64,000 nucleotides of DNA from Rhizophagus clarus (GCA_015698045.1 BLAL01000215.1:1054001-1118000), one strand, 5' to 3'. Positions 1 through 13,500 are shown, numbered from the stretch's first letter. Numbers and translations: made by a program. Notes: generated by a model not told the origin, from the letters alone.

Positions 1-932
1 TCCCTTGTATGACTTTTTTAACCGCAGATTTGGGAAAACGTGTATGTTTTGTGTAATGAATAAATAATGATTAAATCTTCCACGTGTCGAAACCAAGTTT
101 TGGTCGTTACGGGAACTTTTTACATTTTTTTCCATAACAAAAATTTTTATTTACGCTCAGACTTTTTTTGATTGGAACCAAAAATGTTGATAATAATATG
201 TTATACTTTTATTGTTTTATGTAAAATGAATGTCTTCCTGCAATGTACTAACTATTAATAATTTCACATACATTTAATAAACAATAATATTTTTATTCCT
301 TATTGTTGTAATGATTTACAAAAAAAAAATCGTTTTTTTTTTTCTAAAGGATTCTTACGATTACAATGGAGAACAAAATTTTTTAAGTTTGATGTAATCG
401 AAAACCTTGAGGAAATAAGAAAAGATGCATTTGGGCGTATATCGTTTTTCGTCTTTAATTGTCTTTGATTGTCATAGTTATCTCAATTGTCTTATAATTG
501 TACTTAATTATCTTAATTGCCGCCCTTAATCACTTAAAATTTTTCCCGCCCGAAATTTTTTATTAACGCCCAATTTATTTGACAATAGATGCATTTTACC
601 CTATTTATTTTAGATCAGGAATTTTTTACTAAAAGTTCTAAATTTTCATGAACAAAACAATGTTCAGGTTTTATGATGGTATTTTTTTTGACGTGACGTA
701 CATAATGACTTAAATTTTCTTCATTATCCTTTAATTGGTAAACAAAATAATGTGATTTTTTTACACAGCCCGAATTCAAGTCACAAATCACTCGTTATTT
801 TTAGCCACATTCTTATCTGTTATCTTATCATTCAAATTTATTATTATTTTATTATAAATATATAATTCATTTTATTATATTTCAAAAAATAATTATGTAC
901 ATTTTATTTTATTTTTTTTCTTCTTTAAAATT
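1..932. other. Upstream intergenic region of the dioxygenase gene
   Basis: No coding exon was recognised. The stretch is AT-rich with poly-T and poly-A tracts. Around 449-525 there is a degenerate tandem of TTAATTGTC-like 9-10-mers. The last 100 bases are rich in TATTTTATTAT and probably hold the promoter of the gene starting at 933, but I cannot point to a defined TATA element. Confidence 0.5.
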
Positions 933-1176
933 ATGACGAGCAATAACAATATCAATGATGACATTGATAACGAAATTCCCGTAATTCCCGTAATTGATTT
1001 TTCGAATTTTGAAATCAATCCAATACAATGTTCAAATGAAATAAAACATGCTTGTGAATTTGTTGGTTTCTTTTATTTAAAAAATCATGGAATTTCTGAT
1101 AATTTTATTAATGAAATGTTTACAATTGTAATATGTTTTTTAAATATTAATAAAATATTTTGTATTAATATATATT

Positions 1177-1214
<38 letters not shown>

Positions 1215-2353
1215 GCAAAAGAATTTTTTATTGAAACTTCAAGACAAGAAAAATTAAAATATATTATGAACGATGATTATTTTGGTTACGTTGATTTAAA
1301 ACAAGAAGTTCTTGATCCTCCTCATCAAAAAGTTGGAGATTATAAAGAGTAATAAAATATTTAAATGATTTGTTTCTACTTTCTACCACTGCTTTCCACC
1401 ACTACTTTCTACCGCAGTAACAGTGACCATTTATTATAGATGTTTTAATTTTGGTAAATTTCAAAATGGAAACCCCATCGCGCAAGAATTACCAAATTAT
1501 CTCAAAGAAAAAAGTACATTTATCGAATCATTTGAAAAAGTAATTATAATATTTTTTAGGCGTCTCATTTTGTTTGTGGGCGTCATCATTTTTGGCGTCA
1601 TCATTTTAGGCGTCATCATTTTGGGCGTCGTCATTATCATCATCATCATTCGTATCATCATCCGTCTTCATCATCATTCGTCGCCATAATCATTCGTCAT
1701 CATATTCACAAACTTCATCTTCAAACGTCATTAGGCTTGTCACGAATTGTGTATGAAAATATTACAATCATTCGCAATCTCTTTAAATATTAAAGATGAT
1801 TGGTTCTCTAATAGACATAGATATGAAATGAAATCGGGGGATAATTTTAGAATATTACATTATCCTCCTATTACTATTGAAGATGGTAACAATATTCGTG
1901 CTGGAAGGTAAGATTTATCATATAAGTTTGAAAATACTATCATTATTAATACAGTTTACCGTATAATAAATAAATAGTCATACAGATTATGGATCTCTCA
2001 CATTATTATTTCAAAAAGATATCGGTGGTTTAGAAATTCAACATCCTTTTACTAAAAAGTGGTTACAAGCTTCCGTTATACCTAATACTATTCTAATTAA
2101 TATAGGAGATTTAATGGAATTTTGGACCATGGGATTATTTAAATCAACAAAACATCGTGTTGTATTTAATAATGAAAATATGAATTTACATAGATATAGT
2201 ATCGCTTACTTTTGTCATGCTGAAAGGGATGTTGATTTAGATCCTATTCCAAGTGATTTCATTAAAGCGAAAGAGGATGAATTACGTCGACGAATTACGG
2301 CTGGTGAACACTTACGATTCAGACAAGAGAATACTTACAAACAAACTTATTAA
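933..2353 (+). CDS. 2-oxoglutarate/Fe(II)-dependent dioxygenase, isopenicillin-N-synthase-like
   Basis: Five exons: 933-1127, 1215-1348, 1440-1539, 1735-1907 and 1978-2353. They join in frame to 978 nt, 325 aa. Exon 1 encodes the DIOX_N-type start (IPVIDFSNF, then GFFYLKNHGI). Exon 5 has the iron ligands in HTDYGSLT (HxD), the distal His in STKHRVVF, and the 2-oxoglutarate-binding RxS in HRYSIAYF. All catalytic residues are present and the length is normal for the family. Such cytosolic enzymes oxidise small molecules with O2 and 2-oxoglutarate; the substrate cannot be told from sequence. Introns are 87, 91, 195 and 70 nt. The ATG at 933 gives a conserved-looking N-terminus and nothing coding continues upstream. 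No biosynthetic neighbours are visible, so the name describes the fold only. Confidence 0.9.
1558..1716 (+). repeat. GGCGTCATCATT minisatellite inside intron 3 of the dioxygenase gene
   Basis: A degenerate tandem of GGCGTCATCATTTT and ATCATC units fills most of intron 3 (1540-1734). It makes this intron about twice as long as its neighbours. It is open in one frame, but the flanking exons join in frame only when it is removed. Confidence 0.75.
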
Positions 2354-3633
2354 TTAATCGAAACGCGATATACTTCGTCTATACGATTATAAGGATTATC
2401 GACTTATCCATCCATCTACAGATATGGATTTACAGATTTACAAAGCTTATACGGGACTTACACCATACAAAACTATACAAAATTATACAAAATTATACAA
2501 GAACTGTACAAAGAACTATACGAATACCATATGATTACAAGTTGATTATGAGATGATTACGAGATTATTACGGTATTTGATGTACGCGTAATTTTTTTTA
2601 CAAATCGTAAACGCTCGGAATTCCCGAAAAATCTTTTTCACATGTTTAATCTCTTGTTAATAATAAAGTGATACACAAAATTTTTTCTACACAAGTTAAA
2701 AATTTTCTCTACACATGTTTTTTTTTTCGGATAAAGTATGTTCAATTTTGAATATTTCATTAAAAGAAGTGAGTTGTTCAATTTTTAATATAAGACAAAC
2801 AATAAATATTTATATATTCAATAAATTAACTGGTTAAATGGTAATCATCCTAATGTCAAATATGCAAAGGGTGAATTTCGGTATATGCCGAATCGCCGAT
2901 ATTTAATGGTTAATCCTGCCATTAGGATCTATTGCATGCATAATACATTTGAGTATGAAATTTTTTTTTTTTGTTCTTTCTACACAAATCATTTTTTTAA
3001 AACGTAATAAAAAAATATTTTTTTTTTTTTTTCTTAAGATAATGTTAGAACAATAAGAAAATATTATATAAAAGCCTCATTTTCTCGGAACGGGAAAAAC
3101 AAAATTTTTTTTTTCAGCATTAGAGATCGACATCCGCTGAACATCAAAATTTTATTAAAGAAAAAAAGGAAAAAATTGACGCGTTTTTTTTTTTCATGTT
3201 GTTGAACATGTATCTGATGTAAATATTTTTAAAACAAATGAAATAAAAATAAAAAGAAAAAAAAAAAAAAAAAAAATGAATGTGAATGAATATTCATTCA
3301 TTCACCCATCTTGATGAAGAAAAAAGATTATGATTGATTTTTTTTGTAACATTTTATCATAAAATTATTTGATTTCACGGCAAAGAAATTAAATTTATTA
3401 CTTATTTATTATTATTATTATATTATAGTACAGTTGCAGAATGGCTTCAAATTTATGTATTGTGATATCCGAACAACGGAATTATGTAGGTTAAATGAGT
3501 GCGCGGCGTCCGGCGATGCTGAATAATGACGTTCAGCAGGCGTTAATCTCGGGATTTGCCGTGGCTAGATCAATCCATCTTTTTGAAGAATATTTACTTT
3601 TTTTTTTTTTCTATAGACGAATTTATTTATAGA

Positions 3634-3683
<50 letters not shown>

Positions 3684-3927
3684 AATGTTGTCCTGCCTCA
3701 TTTTCTAAAAAAAAAAAAAAAATTGATCGTAGGAAATATCATAATAGGAAAAAAAAACGCGTTTATTTTCATAGTTAAAAAAAATAAATTGCTTACTAAT
3801 TAATACATGTGCATAAAAATATGTAAATATTTTTTTTTTTAAACCGTTGCTGTGTAAAAAAATAAAAATAAATAAATGAATGGGAAAAGGAATTTCCATA
3901 CTATACTACACTGTACGCATTAGGCTG

Positions 3928-4018
3928 TTCGTACCCTACATTCTATGCTGAACATACTATGCTGTACATACCATACTATGCATACACTAGGCTGTACATA
4001 CACTATGCTGTACATATT
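3928..4018. repeat. Degenerate tandem repeat, CTATGCTGTACATAC unit
   Basis: About five imperfect copies of a 13-17-base unit, (A)CTATGCTGTACATAC, follow each other with variants ACTAGGCTGTACATAC and ATACTATGCATAC. The unit contains the palindrome GTAC. It explains the YVQ/YNMYS pattern of the overlapping minus-strand frame, which is therefore a repeat translation. Confidence 0.7.
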
Positions 4019-4457
4019 ATAAATTATTCTTTTCGACCGAACTTTTCGAATATTTCCGTTGCATATCTGATTGATAAGATTTACTGCAGTAAAAAAAATT
4101 CCTTGGATAAATAAAAATTTCATGATTGAAGGCTATAGGTACCCCATTGATGAATAAATTTCGGAAATATGCTAAATTTACGGGAAAAAAAAATGTGGAA
4201 ATACAATATGTAAATAACGGTTGTAAACGAAGGTGTAATTGTTGGTGGGTGCATGGTAATAACCCTAATGAAAGCGACCCCAATTCAATAATCATGGTAT
4301 TATTTAGGTCACCGTTTAAGTTAGGCATATCTTGTCGGTGATAGTATTTGTTATTACAGTGGCTTAGTGGCTATGTGTGTCATTATACAGGTTGAATTGG
4401 TGTTATACAGTATATATACAGTATCTCTTGTGCTAATAAATTGTCATAAAACACTAT

Positions 4458-4790
4458 GGTTTCAAATAAGATTTCAATTATTTCAATTATTTCAATGATT
4501 TAACACTGAAATTCTTAATGAAATGATTATGTTTTCGATTGTTTCAAAGATTTCATTTATTTCAAAAATTTCAATTATTTTAATTATTTCGTAAATTTCG
4601 TTATTTCAATGATTTCAATGCATGATTCAATGACTCAATGCACGATTCCATGATCCAATGCATGATTTCAATGACATTAATGCATGGTTTTAACGATTTC
4701 AATGACTTCAATGACTTCAATGACTTCAATGATTTTAATGGTTTCATCGTTTCAATGGTTTCGAGAATTTAATTGTTGCTTCGTTAATAT
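4458..4790. repeat. ATTTCAATG-type degenerate satellite
   Basis: A 330-base block made mostly of ATTTCAATTATTTCAATG, GATTTCAATGACTTCAATG and CATGATTCAATG variants. The basic unit is 9-12 bases with local homogenised runs, such as three successive ACTTCAATG copies near 4700-4725. No coding signal. Confidence 0.75.
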
Positions 4791-4921
4791 AATGACGAGA
4801 TTAAATCTTAATCCGGTGTGGTTTTATCAGTGCAAGTTGAATTAGGAAATACAAAAAATACGTATTATTTTCGCCAGCATGTTTTATTATTACGATGAAA
4901 TAAAATCGCTACAAATATAAT

Positions 4922-5140
4922 CGAGTACAGATAGTATTTCAGCAGGTGTTACCGTAATCGTGCATTTTATCGAGATATTGAAAGATGGGTGCATTTACTG
5001 TACCATTTGAAAAAGAAAAAATAAATGTAGGTTGTGTATCGATAGTACTTCAACAGATGTTATTATAATCTCGACTAACATCTGCATTTGTCGAGTTCTG
5101 AAAAATATATTGCATTTACCGTCATAGACCGTTCGAAAAA
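4922..5140. repeat. Diverged tandem duplication of a roughly 100-bp unit
   Basis: Two copies of about 95-105 bases (about 4930-5015 and 5041-5140) share the order ATAGTAnTTCAnCAGnTGTTA, TAATC, TGCATTT, TCGAG, TGAAA, TGCATTTACnGT and TTnGAAAAA. Copy 2 carries a small insertion and many substitutions. The source sequence is unknown. Confidence 0.6.
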
Positions 5141-6429
5141 TGACTTTCACTCCGTGAAAAAAATTGATTTTTATTATATATTGTGCTGTACATACAATTA
5201 TTTTTGGTCTCGTTCTAAAAAAAAACGAATATTTTCGTTTTCTGTACGAAATCCACGTAATTCGAAATAAAATAACGCGTTATCGTTAAAATATACATCT
5301 TCAAATTTGGATTTTTTTTTATTGTTTAACATAATTCAAATATTCAGAATTTTTTCAAAGTAATTCTTTTTCACGTGGGAAAATCCTACTATAAAGTGTA
5401 AATCAATACGAAAATCCAAACTATTTATAAATGGTTTATGTACTTTTCCCTTCTTGTCTAAATTGCCCAGAAACAAGATTTCAAAATTTTATAAAAAAAT
5501 ATATGAAAATTACTTTTTCGGATGAATAACGAAAAAATTATTTTATTTATAATGCCCGAATTACATAATACAGTATATGCTGCGTCAACTTATCTAGTAG
5601 AAATTATTGTCGTGTTGGCAAGTTAAAAAGAGCATGATATACGATGATAAATTTCGTAATTGTTATCATAAGTCTTTAAATGACCGTTCACGTACGTACT
5701 GCAATATGTTATATATAACGATGCTGCGTCAACAACGGTATACAATTGAAGTTTACACCGATGAGCATAATACTTTTTTCAATTCGAAATTATTGTTCTT
5801 TTACTTCTTTTGTCATGATATTCTTTTTATGATTTTTCAATTTTTTTTTTTTTCTTACTATATTTTACGCGGGTGAGCTTTCGAAACTTGAAAAAAGAAA
5901 TTTGTTTCATAAAAATCACAGTATTTCATGCATACATACTTATAAAATACATTGAAATTTTTTTATTAAGATTACGGTCAGGCCTCAATATACTGATATT
6001 CGATATGCCGATATATTATATGGGGACTCCAGTAAAAGCCGGGGCTTGGTCAAATTTTTTTTTTTTTTTGATTTTATTATAATTTAATTTATACCAATCT
6101 ATCTAATCTTTCAGAAAAAAAATTGTAATTCTTGATAAGCTGTAATTTTGTATTTTTCTTTTATCGCATTTGATAATAATATAAATGTATTAAAAAAAAA
6201 AAAAAATTAACCATTTTAATGAATTCCTTACAAAATTTTATCCTAGATTGTGAAAACCGATCTATTTATTAAATTTAAGCAAACTTATACTTACATTCTT
6301 ACATTCACGCAAATCGAAAGTTTATGATGCGTCAAGTTATACAAATTTATACAAATTTACGCAAATCTATGGCTAATGTAAATTTGTAATCCTACAAATC
6401 GTAATCTTATGTCGACTTAACGATGTAAA

Positions 6430-7390
6430 CTTGCTATAATGTGACAAAAGGGGAACTGACAAATCATATTAAATTGAATTTATTGGACATATAAAGATTG
6501 GACTACTGGAATCCCAATTAGTTCTTATAACCATCATTGACAAATGACCGTCTCATTCCCCAAAGGAAAATTCAAAATGATGATGCCAATATAAACATGA
6601 AAAATATACGCTTGCTACATGTTCTTAATATGACAAATGCTTCAGCTCTCAACAATCATGATAATTTTTTTATAAAAAATTCAATATGAAAGTGGTAAAA
6701 ATGAAATATAAAAGGAAATGGTAACAAAGATCCTAATATAACTCTAAACTTCACAATTGATTGGATTGTCCTCTCTCAAATCTTTGTAACTGATTTCCAA
6801 AGCTTCTTACGATTTGAAAGTTCAATATTAGCGTTATACGATGGTAGGTAGTATAGTATTATCAAAAGAAAAAGTTTTAGTTACTTGAAGTTAAAAACAT
6901 ATGGATTGTTATACTTTATAAATTTTTTGACAAACTAATGATGGGGCATACATTTTTAAAAAAGCGTAAGTCTGATATGCTAATTTTCAATATTCTATTA
7001 TTCATGAATTTTGAAGTTCTGGGAAAAGATGGAAAAGATGTAATTCGTGATCCGTCAGTAAACCATAAAATTTGATTATTAGAATCCGGTGAAAGTTACA
7101 GTATATATGTTTATAATAATAACGCGGAATCACCATTTGGCTACCTTTTTAATAAAGTCCAGCAAAATTTTCAAGCACTAAAAGGGAGCTGAAAATTTGA
7201 ACTTGGATTTTTGAAGTTTTTAAAGGTATCTCATCATCCAATGGTCACAGGAGAATAAAATTTAGTCAGTCCATTGGATTCATCTCATCAAGACGCATCT
7301 AATGGTAAAAATTTTACATCTCTTTAATCAATAGAAGACAAGTTATCCTATATTTTTTCTCTGGGATTGTAGATTTCAAATTGCTAATAA
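6430..7390 (+). pseudogene. Decayed protein-coding gene of unknown family
   Basis: Three stretches translate into protein-like sequence broken by stops and frame changes. From 6441 one frame includes VTKGELTNHIKLNLLDI and, after stops, NIRLLHVLNMTNAS. Near 6727-6845 another reads NKDPNITLNFTIDWIVLSQ. From 7007 a third reads FEVLGKDGKDVIRD, one stop, then LLESGESYSIYVYNNN and ESPFGYLFNKVQQNFQ, with further stops toward 7380. Codon choice and residue composition resemble real genes here rather than the surrounding AT-rich spacer. I do not recognise the family, and some breaks may be introns. It is probably dead because at least five stops interrupt it. Confidence 0.4.
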
Positions 7391-7599
7391 AAATATATAA
7401 TTATGTACTTATCATCGCCTTTTTATATTCAAATTTTATGGTTTATTAGCGAATCACGAATTAAAATCTATTTAAACAACAACTTACACATTTACATTTA
7501 CTGTGAATTAATTGATGGTGGTTGGAATATCACTGAAGTGGCAAATAATCCCCCCTAAAGATTTACAGGAATTATTATTATTAAAGATAACGGACCTAG

Positions 7600-7730
7600 A
7601 GTTGCAGTTGTATTATGTGTAATGTCAGCAGCGCGTGTTACAACGTCGTATTGTCAATATCGTAACAATATTAGTTGCAACATGCATCACAACATTGCGT
7701 TGCTGTAATTATAATAATACAACTGCAACT
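7600..7730. mobile_element. 131-bp hairpin MITE-like element
   Basis: Perfect 17-bp terminal inverted repeats, AGTTGCAGTTGTATTAT at 7600-7616 and its complement at 7714-7730, bound the element. The interior also folds back on itself imperfectly (GTAATGTCAGCAGCGCGTG against GTAATTACAGCAACGCAATG), so the whole sequence could form one long hairpin. I could not define a target-site duplication. No coding capacity. Confidence 0.7.
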
Positions 7731-9125
7731 TTATTAATACCATCTAGAAGAAAAATTATATAATACTCGTGGCGTCGTGGGGTATTTATTATATAAGAGG
7801 GGGTATGTGTAAATTTGTGGGGGGATAATCTTAATATTATTATATGTACTGTATTATACCCGATATCGGATGAATTTTATCTAAGGCGGAGGTTATAAAA
7901 AAAAAGAACATCAGTTATGCAAAATGATACATTACTCTCTATATATTTCTAAAAGTTCATCTTCCCGAGAAACTGGCTATTTCATGAAATATATTGATTA
8001 TCACGACGGAGCCTTGATGAGGCTGTCAGTAATCAGCGGGAACCGATAACGAGATCGAGGCTGATCCGTGTAACAGTGAAATTTGAGTTATTATATCATA
8101 GTTACTGTTTCAATTATTCTAATTCATCTTTTTTAACAATCATCATCCCTGAAAAATTATTCAGGATGATTATGTTGATTATTAACTGTAAATTAGTACC
8201 ATTTTCGTAAGTTATATTCCGGTCTTATGACTGAACTTATGATTGATAGTAAACCGGATGAATAATTAACCTGCGATACTCCTTAGCGTTCTATCATATG
8301 TGTCAAACCCTTATTTATGTATTATCTAAATTTGGAAGATCACCTCATGTCAAATTTTTTTAAAATCTATGTCATATTGCATTTTGTGTAAACTAGTTCT
8401 TAGGGAGTTATCTTAATAATATTTTTAACCATTTTATAATAACAAAAACACATTGGAAAACAATAATTTTAAGGAGAGAAATAATTACAAATAAGAAATT
8501 TATATATGGAAAGAATATGAATTTTCTTAGGTAATTTAATATAATTGTTTGAATTTCCATATGGAACCATTTAAAACTTTCAACCTACCAAAATATTATA
8601 ACTTTATTTATATTTGTTTCAATCGATTTATTTAATTCAACGGTTTCTTTCGACTTGAATTGCCACCTCAAACTAAGATCACACAAGATTAATTACGTAC
8701 ATGTGCATAATAATTAATAATTATAAATTTAATTACTTAGTAAATGGACGGTTGATGGTATCGTTTATTATTATTAGAATTCTCACTAATAGTCAATAAT
8801 GGGAAAGAATTCATTTTCTTAATTAGTTTGTTTACTTCTTATAGTGTTCTACAGTCCAAAATCACCAGTAATTATGTAAGCAAAGATAACTATTTTTAAA
8901 CTTCTAATAATAAACAGGCTTAAAAGGTTAAATTAATCTGAGTCGTAATAATCACATGATTATATAAATATACAGTATGTTTGTGTGACCATACGTATTT
9001 TTAGCTTTTTATCTTCAGTTATATAAACTACATAAAACTCTCACCAGCAGCTATATAGCCTATTGCCTAAACTTTATTTATTGTTTTCCTTTCCAAGTGT
9101 TTTTTTTTTTCTAGAAAAAAAAATA

Positions 9126-10577
9126 ATGTCGAAAGATAATGACTTTCTTTACCAAGACGGCGAAAAAGTTTTTTGCTATCATGGGAAGGTTATTTACGAA
9201 GCAAAGGTCTTATAGTTTATAAGTCTTTTTAATAAACTTTACAAGAACTAATTAATTGAAAAAAAAAAAATCATAAATTCTATGGATATAATATATAAAC
9301 TTCTTAGATAGTAGAAACCAAATATTATGTTGAACCAAATAGGCATCCAAAAACAGGTTCGATAGGCCCACATTATCATATACATTATTCGGGATGGAAA
9401 TCTTCGTATGTTAAAAAGTATTTTGATTTTTTTTTTTTTTTTGTTAATCAAATGATTTTAATATGATAACTGGTGATTATTTTTTTTATTTAGATGGGAT
9501 GAATGGGTAGATGAATCAAGAGTGTTGAAATATAATGAAGCAAATTTGGAGAAACATAAACAAATGATAAAATCTCTTAAAAAGATAAAGCCTGCAATGA
9601 AAAGAACTATTAATGATTCATCTACGGAAAAAAGCAAAAAGAGAAAAAGAGAACCGCCGCCACCAAAAGAAAAAGTATGTGCTTTTTTTTTAATTTTTTA
9701 TATTTTCAAATATGTCTAAATGAATACCTTTCATAATGGATAATAGGAGGAAGTTGTTAAAAAACCAAAGCCAAAGGAGATTGTATCATTTCCTGAACCT
9801 CTTAGAGCTATTTTATACCGTGATTGGAATAACATTCACATGCATCAATTGGTAAAAAATTTTCTACTTACAGATATTTTTTTGGTTGTGTTTTTTTTTT
9901 GATTTTGTTTTTTTACTAGTTAGTACCTTTGCCGCGGAAGCCAACTGTTAAAGATATCATAGAGGATTATCGTAAAAATCGAATGAACTCTAAAAGAAAT
10001 GAAGATTCGTAAGATAATTAAAAATTATTTATTATTTATTATTTATTGTTGCACATTATCTAATACAAATTTTCATTTTATTAATTAGTGATGATGCAAT
10101 TGAACAAGAAGTTATCAACGGTTTGCATTTTTACTTCAATAAGTGCGTAGGTACTCGTCTACTTTATAAAAAAGAGAGAAAACAGTATAGAGTTATACGG
10201 CTAAAACACGAGCATTTGGATAACTCTCAGATTTTCGGTGCTGAACATTTATTGAGATTATTCGGTAAGATTTTTAATTAAATCGCACATATTATATATT
10301 TATGATTAGTATAAAAATTAAGTTTGTTGATACATTTCATTTTATAGTTGAGTTTCCACTGTTAATGGGAAACACATTCCTTAGCTTGGAAACTATAAAC
10401 GTCTTGAAAGTTAACTTATCAGAATTCTTAAAGTAAATGGATTTCATTTATTTACAGTTTACGAAGGAAAAAAAAAAAATATGTGTATATTAATAATTTT
10501 TCTTTTTAATTAATAGTTTCTTGAACGAAAATCGAAGTAAATACTTTATTGAAGAATATGAAGAAATAAAGATATGA
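9126..10577 (+). CDS. EAF3: MRG-family chromatin protein (Eaf3/MRG15/Alp13)
   Basis: Eight exons: 9126-9206, 9308-9417, 9494-9674, 9747-9851, 9920-10008, 10089-10264, 10348-10432 and 10517-10577. Together they give 888 nt, 295 aa. The N-terminus is a chromo-barrel domain (YQDGEKVFCYHGKVIYEAK, YHIHYSGWKSS, WDEWVDESRVLKYNE) carrying the aromatic residues that in this family bind methylated H3K36. A basic linker follows (KKRKREPPPPKEK), then an MRG domain: RDWNNIHMHQLVPLPRKPTV, KDIIEDYRKN, FNKCVGTRLLYKKERKQY, FGAEHLLRLF. In fungi this protein is a nuclear subunit of the NuA4 acetyltransferase and the Rpd3S deacetylase. Length and domain order are normal. Introns are 68-101 nt. Intron 1 has a weak donor (GTCTTA), chosen because only the acceptor before 9308 keeps the barrel in frame; the exon 7 start is uncertain by a base. 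Confidence 0.92.
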
Positions 10578-13500
10578 AATTATAGATGCTTGCAAAAATT
10601 TTTTTATTAACATTACCACAACTTTCTTAAATTTGGACATTATTAATTATTAGAAATTTAATTTTTTATTATAAAAAAAAAGAAGCATAATTATAAAAAA
10701 AAAAGAAAGATTTGTTAAGATGTTAATGTGTAATGAAATTGGATAAATTGAACTTTTTACAATAATATTAATATTGTATATTGTACTGCACATAATATCG
10801 TCATTATTAAGCATTTTTAAGAAATTAAAACTTTTTTATATTAGGTTTGGGGGTATTTTTTAGAAGTATTAAATGGGGACAGATTTTTACGAGCAATTAG
10901 TTATATGGTAGTATTTTCTGCAAACAAAATTTAGAATTTTTCTCAAATAATGAGGGAAAAATCAATTTTAAGAGGTATATTTTTTATTGGAAAAATCTTA
11001 TTATTAATTATCACTTTATTTTTTTTTTTTTTCGATAACTAAAATTGAACCTCATTTATACATTGTTTATGAGTAGGTTTAGAATTTAGAAGAAAAAAAA
11101 ATTATTTCTTTTTAAGGTTTCAAAATTATGTTTTAAAGGGTGAGTATTTGTTTTATTATGTTGTAAATTATATATAAGAATAATTAAAGTAAATTCGTGA
11201 ATTGCCGAAAAATGATTTTTTGTAATCTTATAAGAAGATTACTGCGCCATTCATTTGGTGTTCCCCAATCATTGCAATGGATCTACACTTTTATTATATC
11301 CGCTAAACAAATGAAATCAATGTGCATTTATCATTTAATATTTTGATTAATGCACATTTTATCCTTTATAAATTTTACAATTTTAAGTTTGTGAGAATCG
11401 ACAATTGAAAATGTAAAAATTTATAAAGTAAAACAAAGTTTCACGTCTTCGGTTTATGAATAATACAGTAAATATAAATATGTTTTTATTAGTGCAATAA
11501 AAGCAATAACTCTTACAAAATTTATTGGTAAGTGATATAGACATAATATACTGTATGAAATGTACACTCCTGCTTCCTGTTCTTAAACAAATAACAAAAG
11601 TCTTTTGATAATTCTCACATTTGAAAGGACCAACAATACTCAGTTTCTTAATAATTTCATAACTAATCCATATACACTCCTCATACTTATCTCACAAAAT
11701 TGTTTGTTCAGTAGGACAGTTGCATTTGCATTTGAAAGGCGATTTTTTTTTGTAATTATCAATTTGAAATAAAATCAATTGCAAGAACTAAAATAAAAAT
11801 TACTTTTGTGGAATTAAACCTTTTAAATTTATAAGTAATGATAGAATTTTTGTAAAACTTGCGAGAGATATTAGTTAAAAATCCATTTAAAAAGTTTACG
11901 GAACTCATTAGATTTATTTCCCTGTTACTAATAGAACCTACTAACAACCGTATATCATTCGCACAATAACTCGTATTCACGACTAAATGACGGCACAACC
12001 CACTCCTAATCTCCACACATAAACATCTTGCCACTCACTTCATGGAAGAGAATCCTAAGACCTCATATTAATATTTGCCAGTACTACTTTTTTAAAAGAT
12101 TAAATTTTGAGGGTATAAAAAGACAAACATATACATTATATTAAAACGGTATTAATTTTATTTAAAAAGTTAAAAGGATTAACGACAGTTTATGCACGTC
12201 CACCGCCACACGAGAGATCACCTTGCATGCTCCATTTCCGTAAATATAAATAGGAATACTTTTTAATACTAAATAGATATCAAATAAAAAGTAGACCATA
12301 TGTTGAAAATTTTCTTTGTTCCAATTATCAGTACTTTCATAGAACGCTCCGATTTTATGAAGATTTTTCGAATCATTTCTCTTGAAACGTTCAACTGTTA
12401 TACTTTTTTATTGACAAAATCAATAAAATCACACCCTTTTGTAACAAAACATCAAATTCTTCCTCAAATTCTTTACATACTTGTGCCAAAATCGTTGAAA
12501 TCGGTGGTGATGCACATTGAAACATCGTTACCATACTTTATTTATTAAGTGTGGAGGAAAAGAGTAAGTTAATTCTCGAAATCAGAGATTCGTCAGCTGT
12601 ACACGTTGTTTGAATGGGTAGTTCTGCGCTTTTAATGATATTGGGATCAATTTAGTTTTAAGGAGAAGATTTCAAGCGCGAATGTCACCAGCCCAATTTA
12701 TTTCTCTAAAACCGCTAAGGTAGATCATGAACCAAATATTACTAGTAACTCGTTTAAGAAATGATGAAAGGCCAACTCGGTCCTCAATCGGTTCGGTGCT
12801 GGAATCATGGCAAATGGGATTTTGATGATCGGATCCGATTTCTTGAAATCAGGATTATTAAGCAGTTTATGAAATGTAGGAATTAAGCCAATTTACTCAT
12901 TCCATTTTTAATGATGAGATGAGAATAAAATAAGACCCAAATTTTTTCTTGTCATGATTGACTTAATATTATTAATAGAACGTCATAATTATTTCATGGT
13001 ATCATTCTAATGTTCTTGTCGGATTTTTCTTTCATTTCTTTTCGTACCAAACGAATCACTGAGCGAAATTAATTTAATTTTTAGAATATGAACGTAATAC
13101 CTTTGGCCCAATTGCTAGAGAAGAGTGTTTGTGGATTAATTCTTCAAGAGCATCGCATAGTTTAGACGTTAAATTTGAAAATGATTTCGTGCTGATGAGA
13201 TTTGGTAAATGATTCATAGGTAATTTGCACGATTATAAAGTAATGAATTTTCGTTTAAGATTTCATTACATTACTTATTAGTGGTTGTAAAGTGTAGCAT
13301 ACTGTCCAAATGAACATAATGGGCATTATAAGATATACTCGTACGATAATTATAAATTTAGTAACGGAAATAAAGATCTATTGTAAAAAGTAGTAAATGG
13401 GATTTCATAGTAAATTCTCTTATTTAATATCTTTGAGATGAATATTTTAGGAGTGGAAATATTACATTTTCAGCAAATAGAGTATTTATATCCATTTGCC

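Larger units (their letters stand above)
2354..9125. other. Gene-poor region with simple repeats, one relic gene and a MITE
   Basis: No intact gene was found over 6.8 kb. The sequence holds long poly-T/poly-A tracts (for example near 3640-3677 and 3249-3275), three repeat blocks (3928-4018, 4458-4790, 4922-5140), a decayed coding stretch (6430-7390) and a small inverted-repeat element (7600-7730), all listed separately. Short open frames at 3705-4341 and 5088-6082 show no recognisable domain and overlap repeats or homopolymers, so I do not call them genes. Confidence 0.6.

Noticed and set aside
2847-2928. ATCCTAATG ... CATTAGGAT inverted repeat around TCGGTATATGCCGA
   Set aside because: The arms are only 9 bp with a weakly structured interior; chance occurrence is likely.
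3920-4341. Overlapping frames on both strands (103 aa minus, 67 aa minus, 71 aa plus)
   Set aside because: They cross the CTGTACATAC tandem repeat or have no recognisable motif, and both strands are open together, as happens by chance in this composition.
8001-8030. TTGATGAGGCTG ... GGGAACC resembling a hammerhead ribozyme core
   Set aside because: The invariant CTGATGA is not present (TTGATGA) and the flanking stems do not pair.
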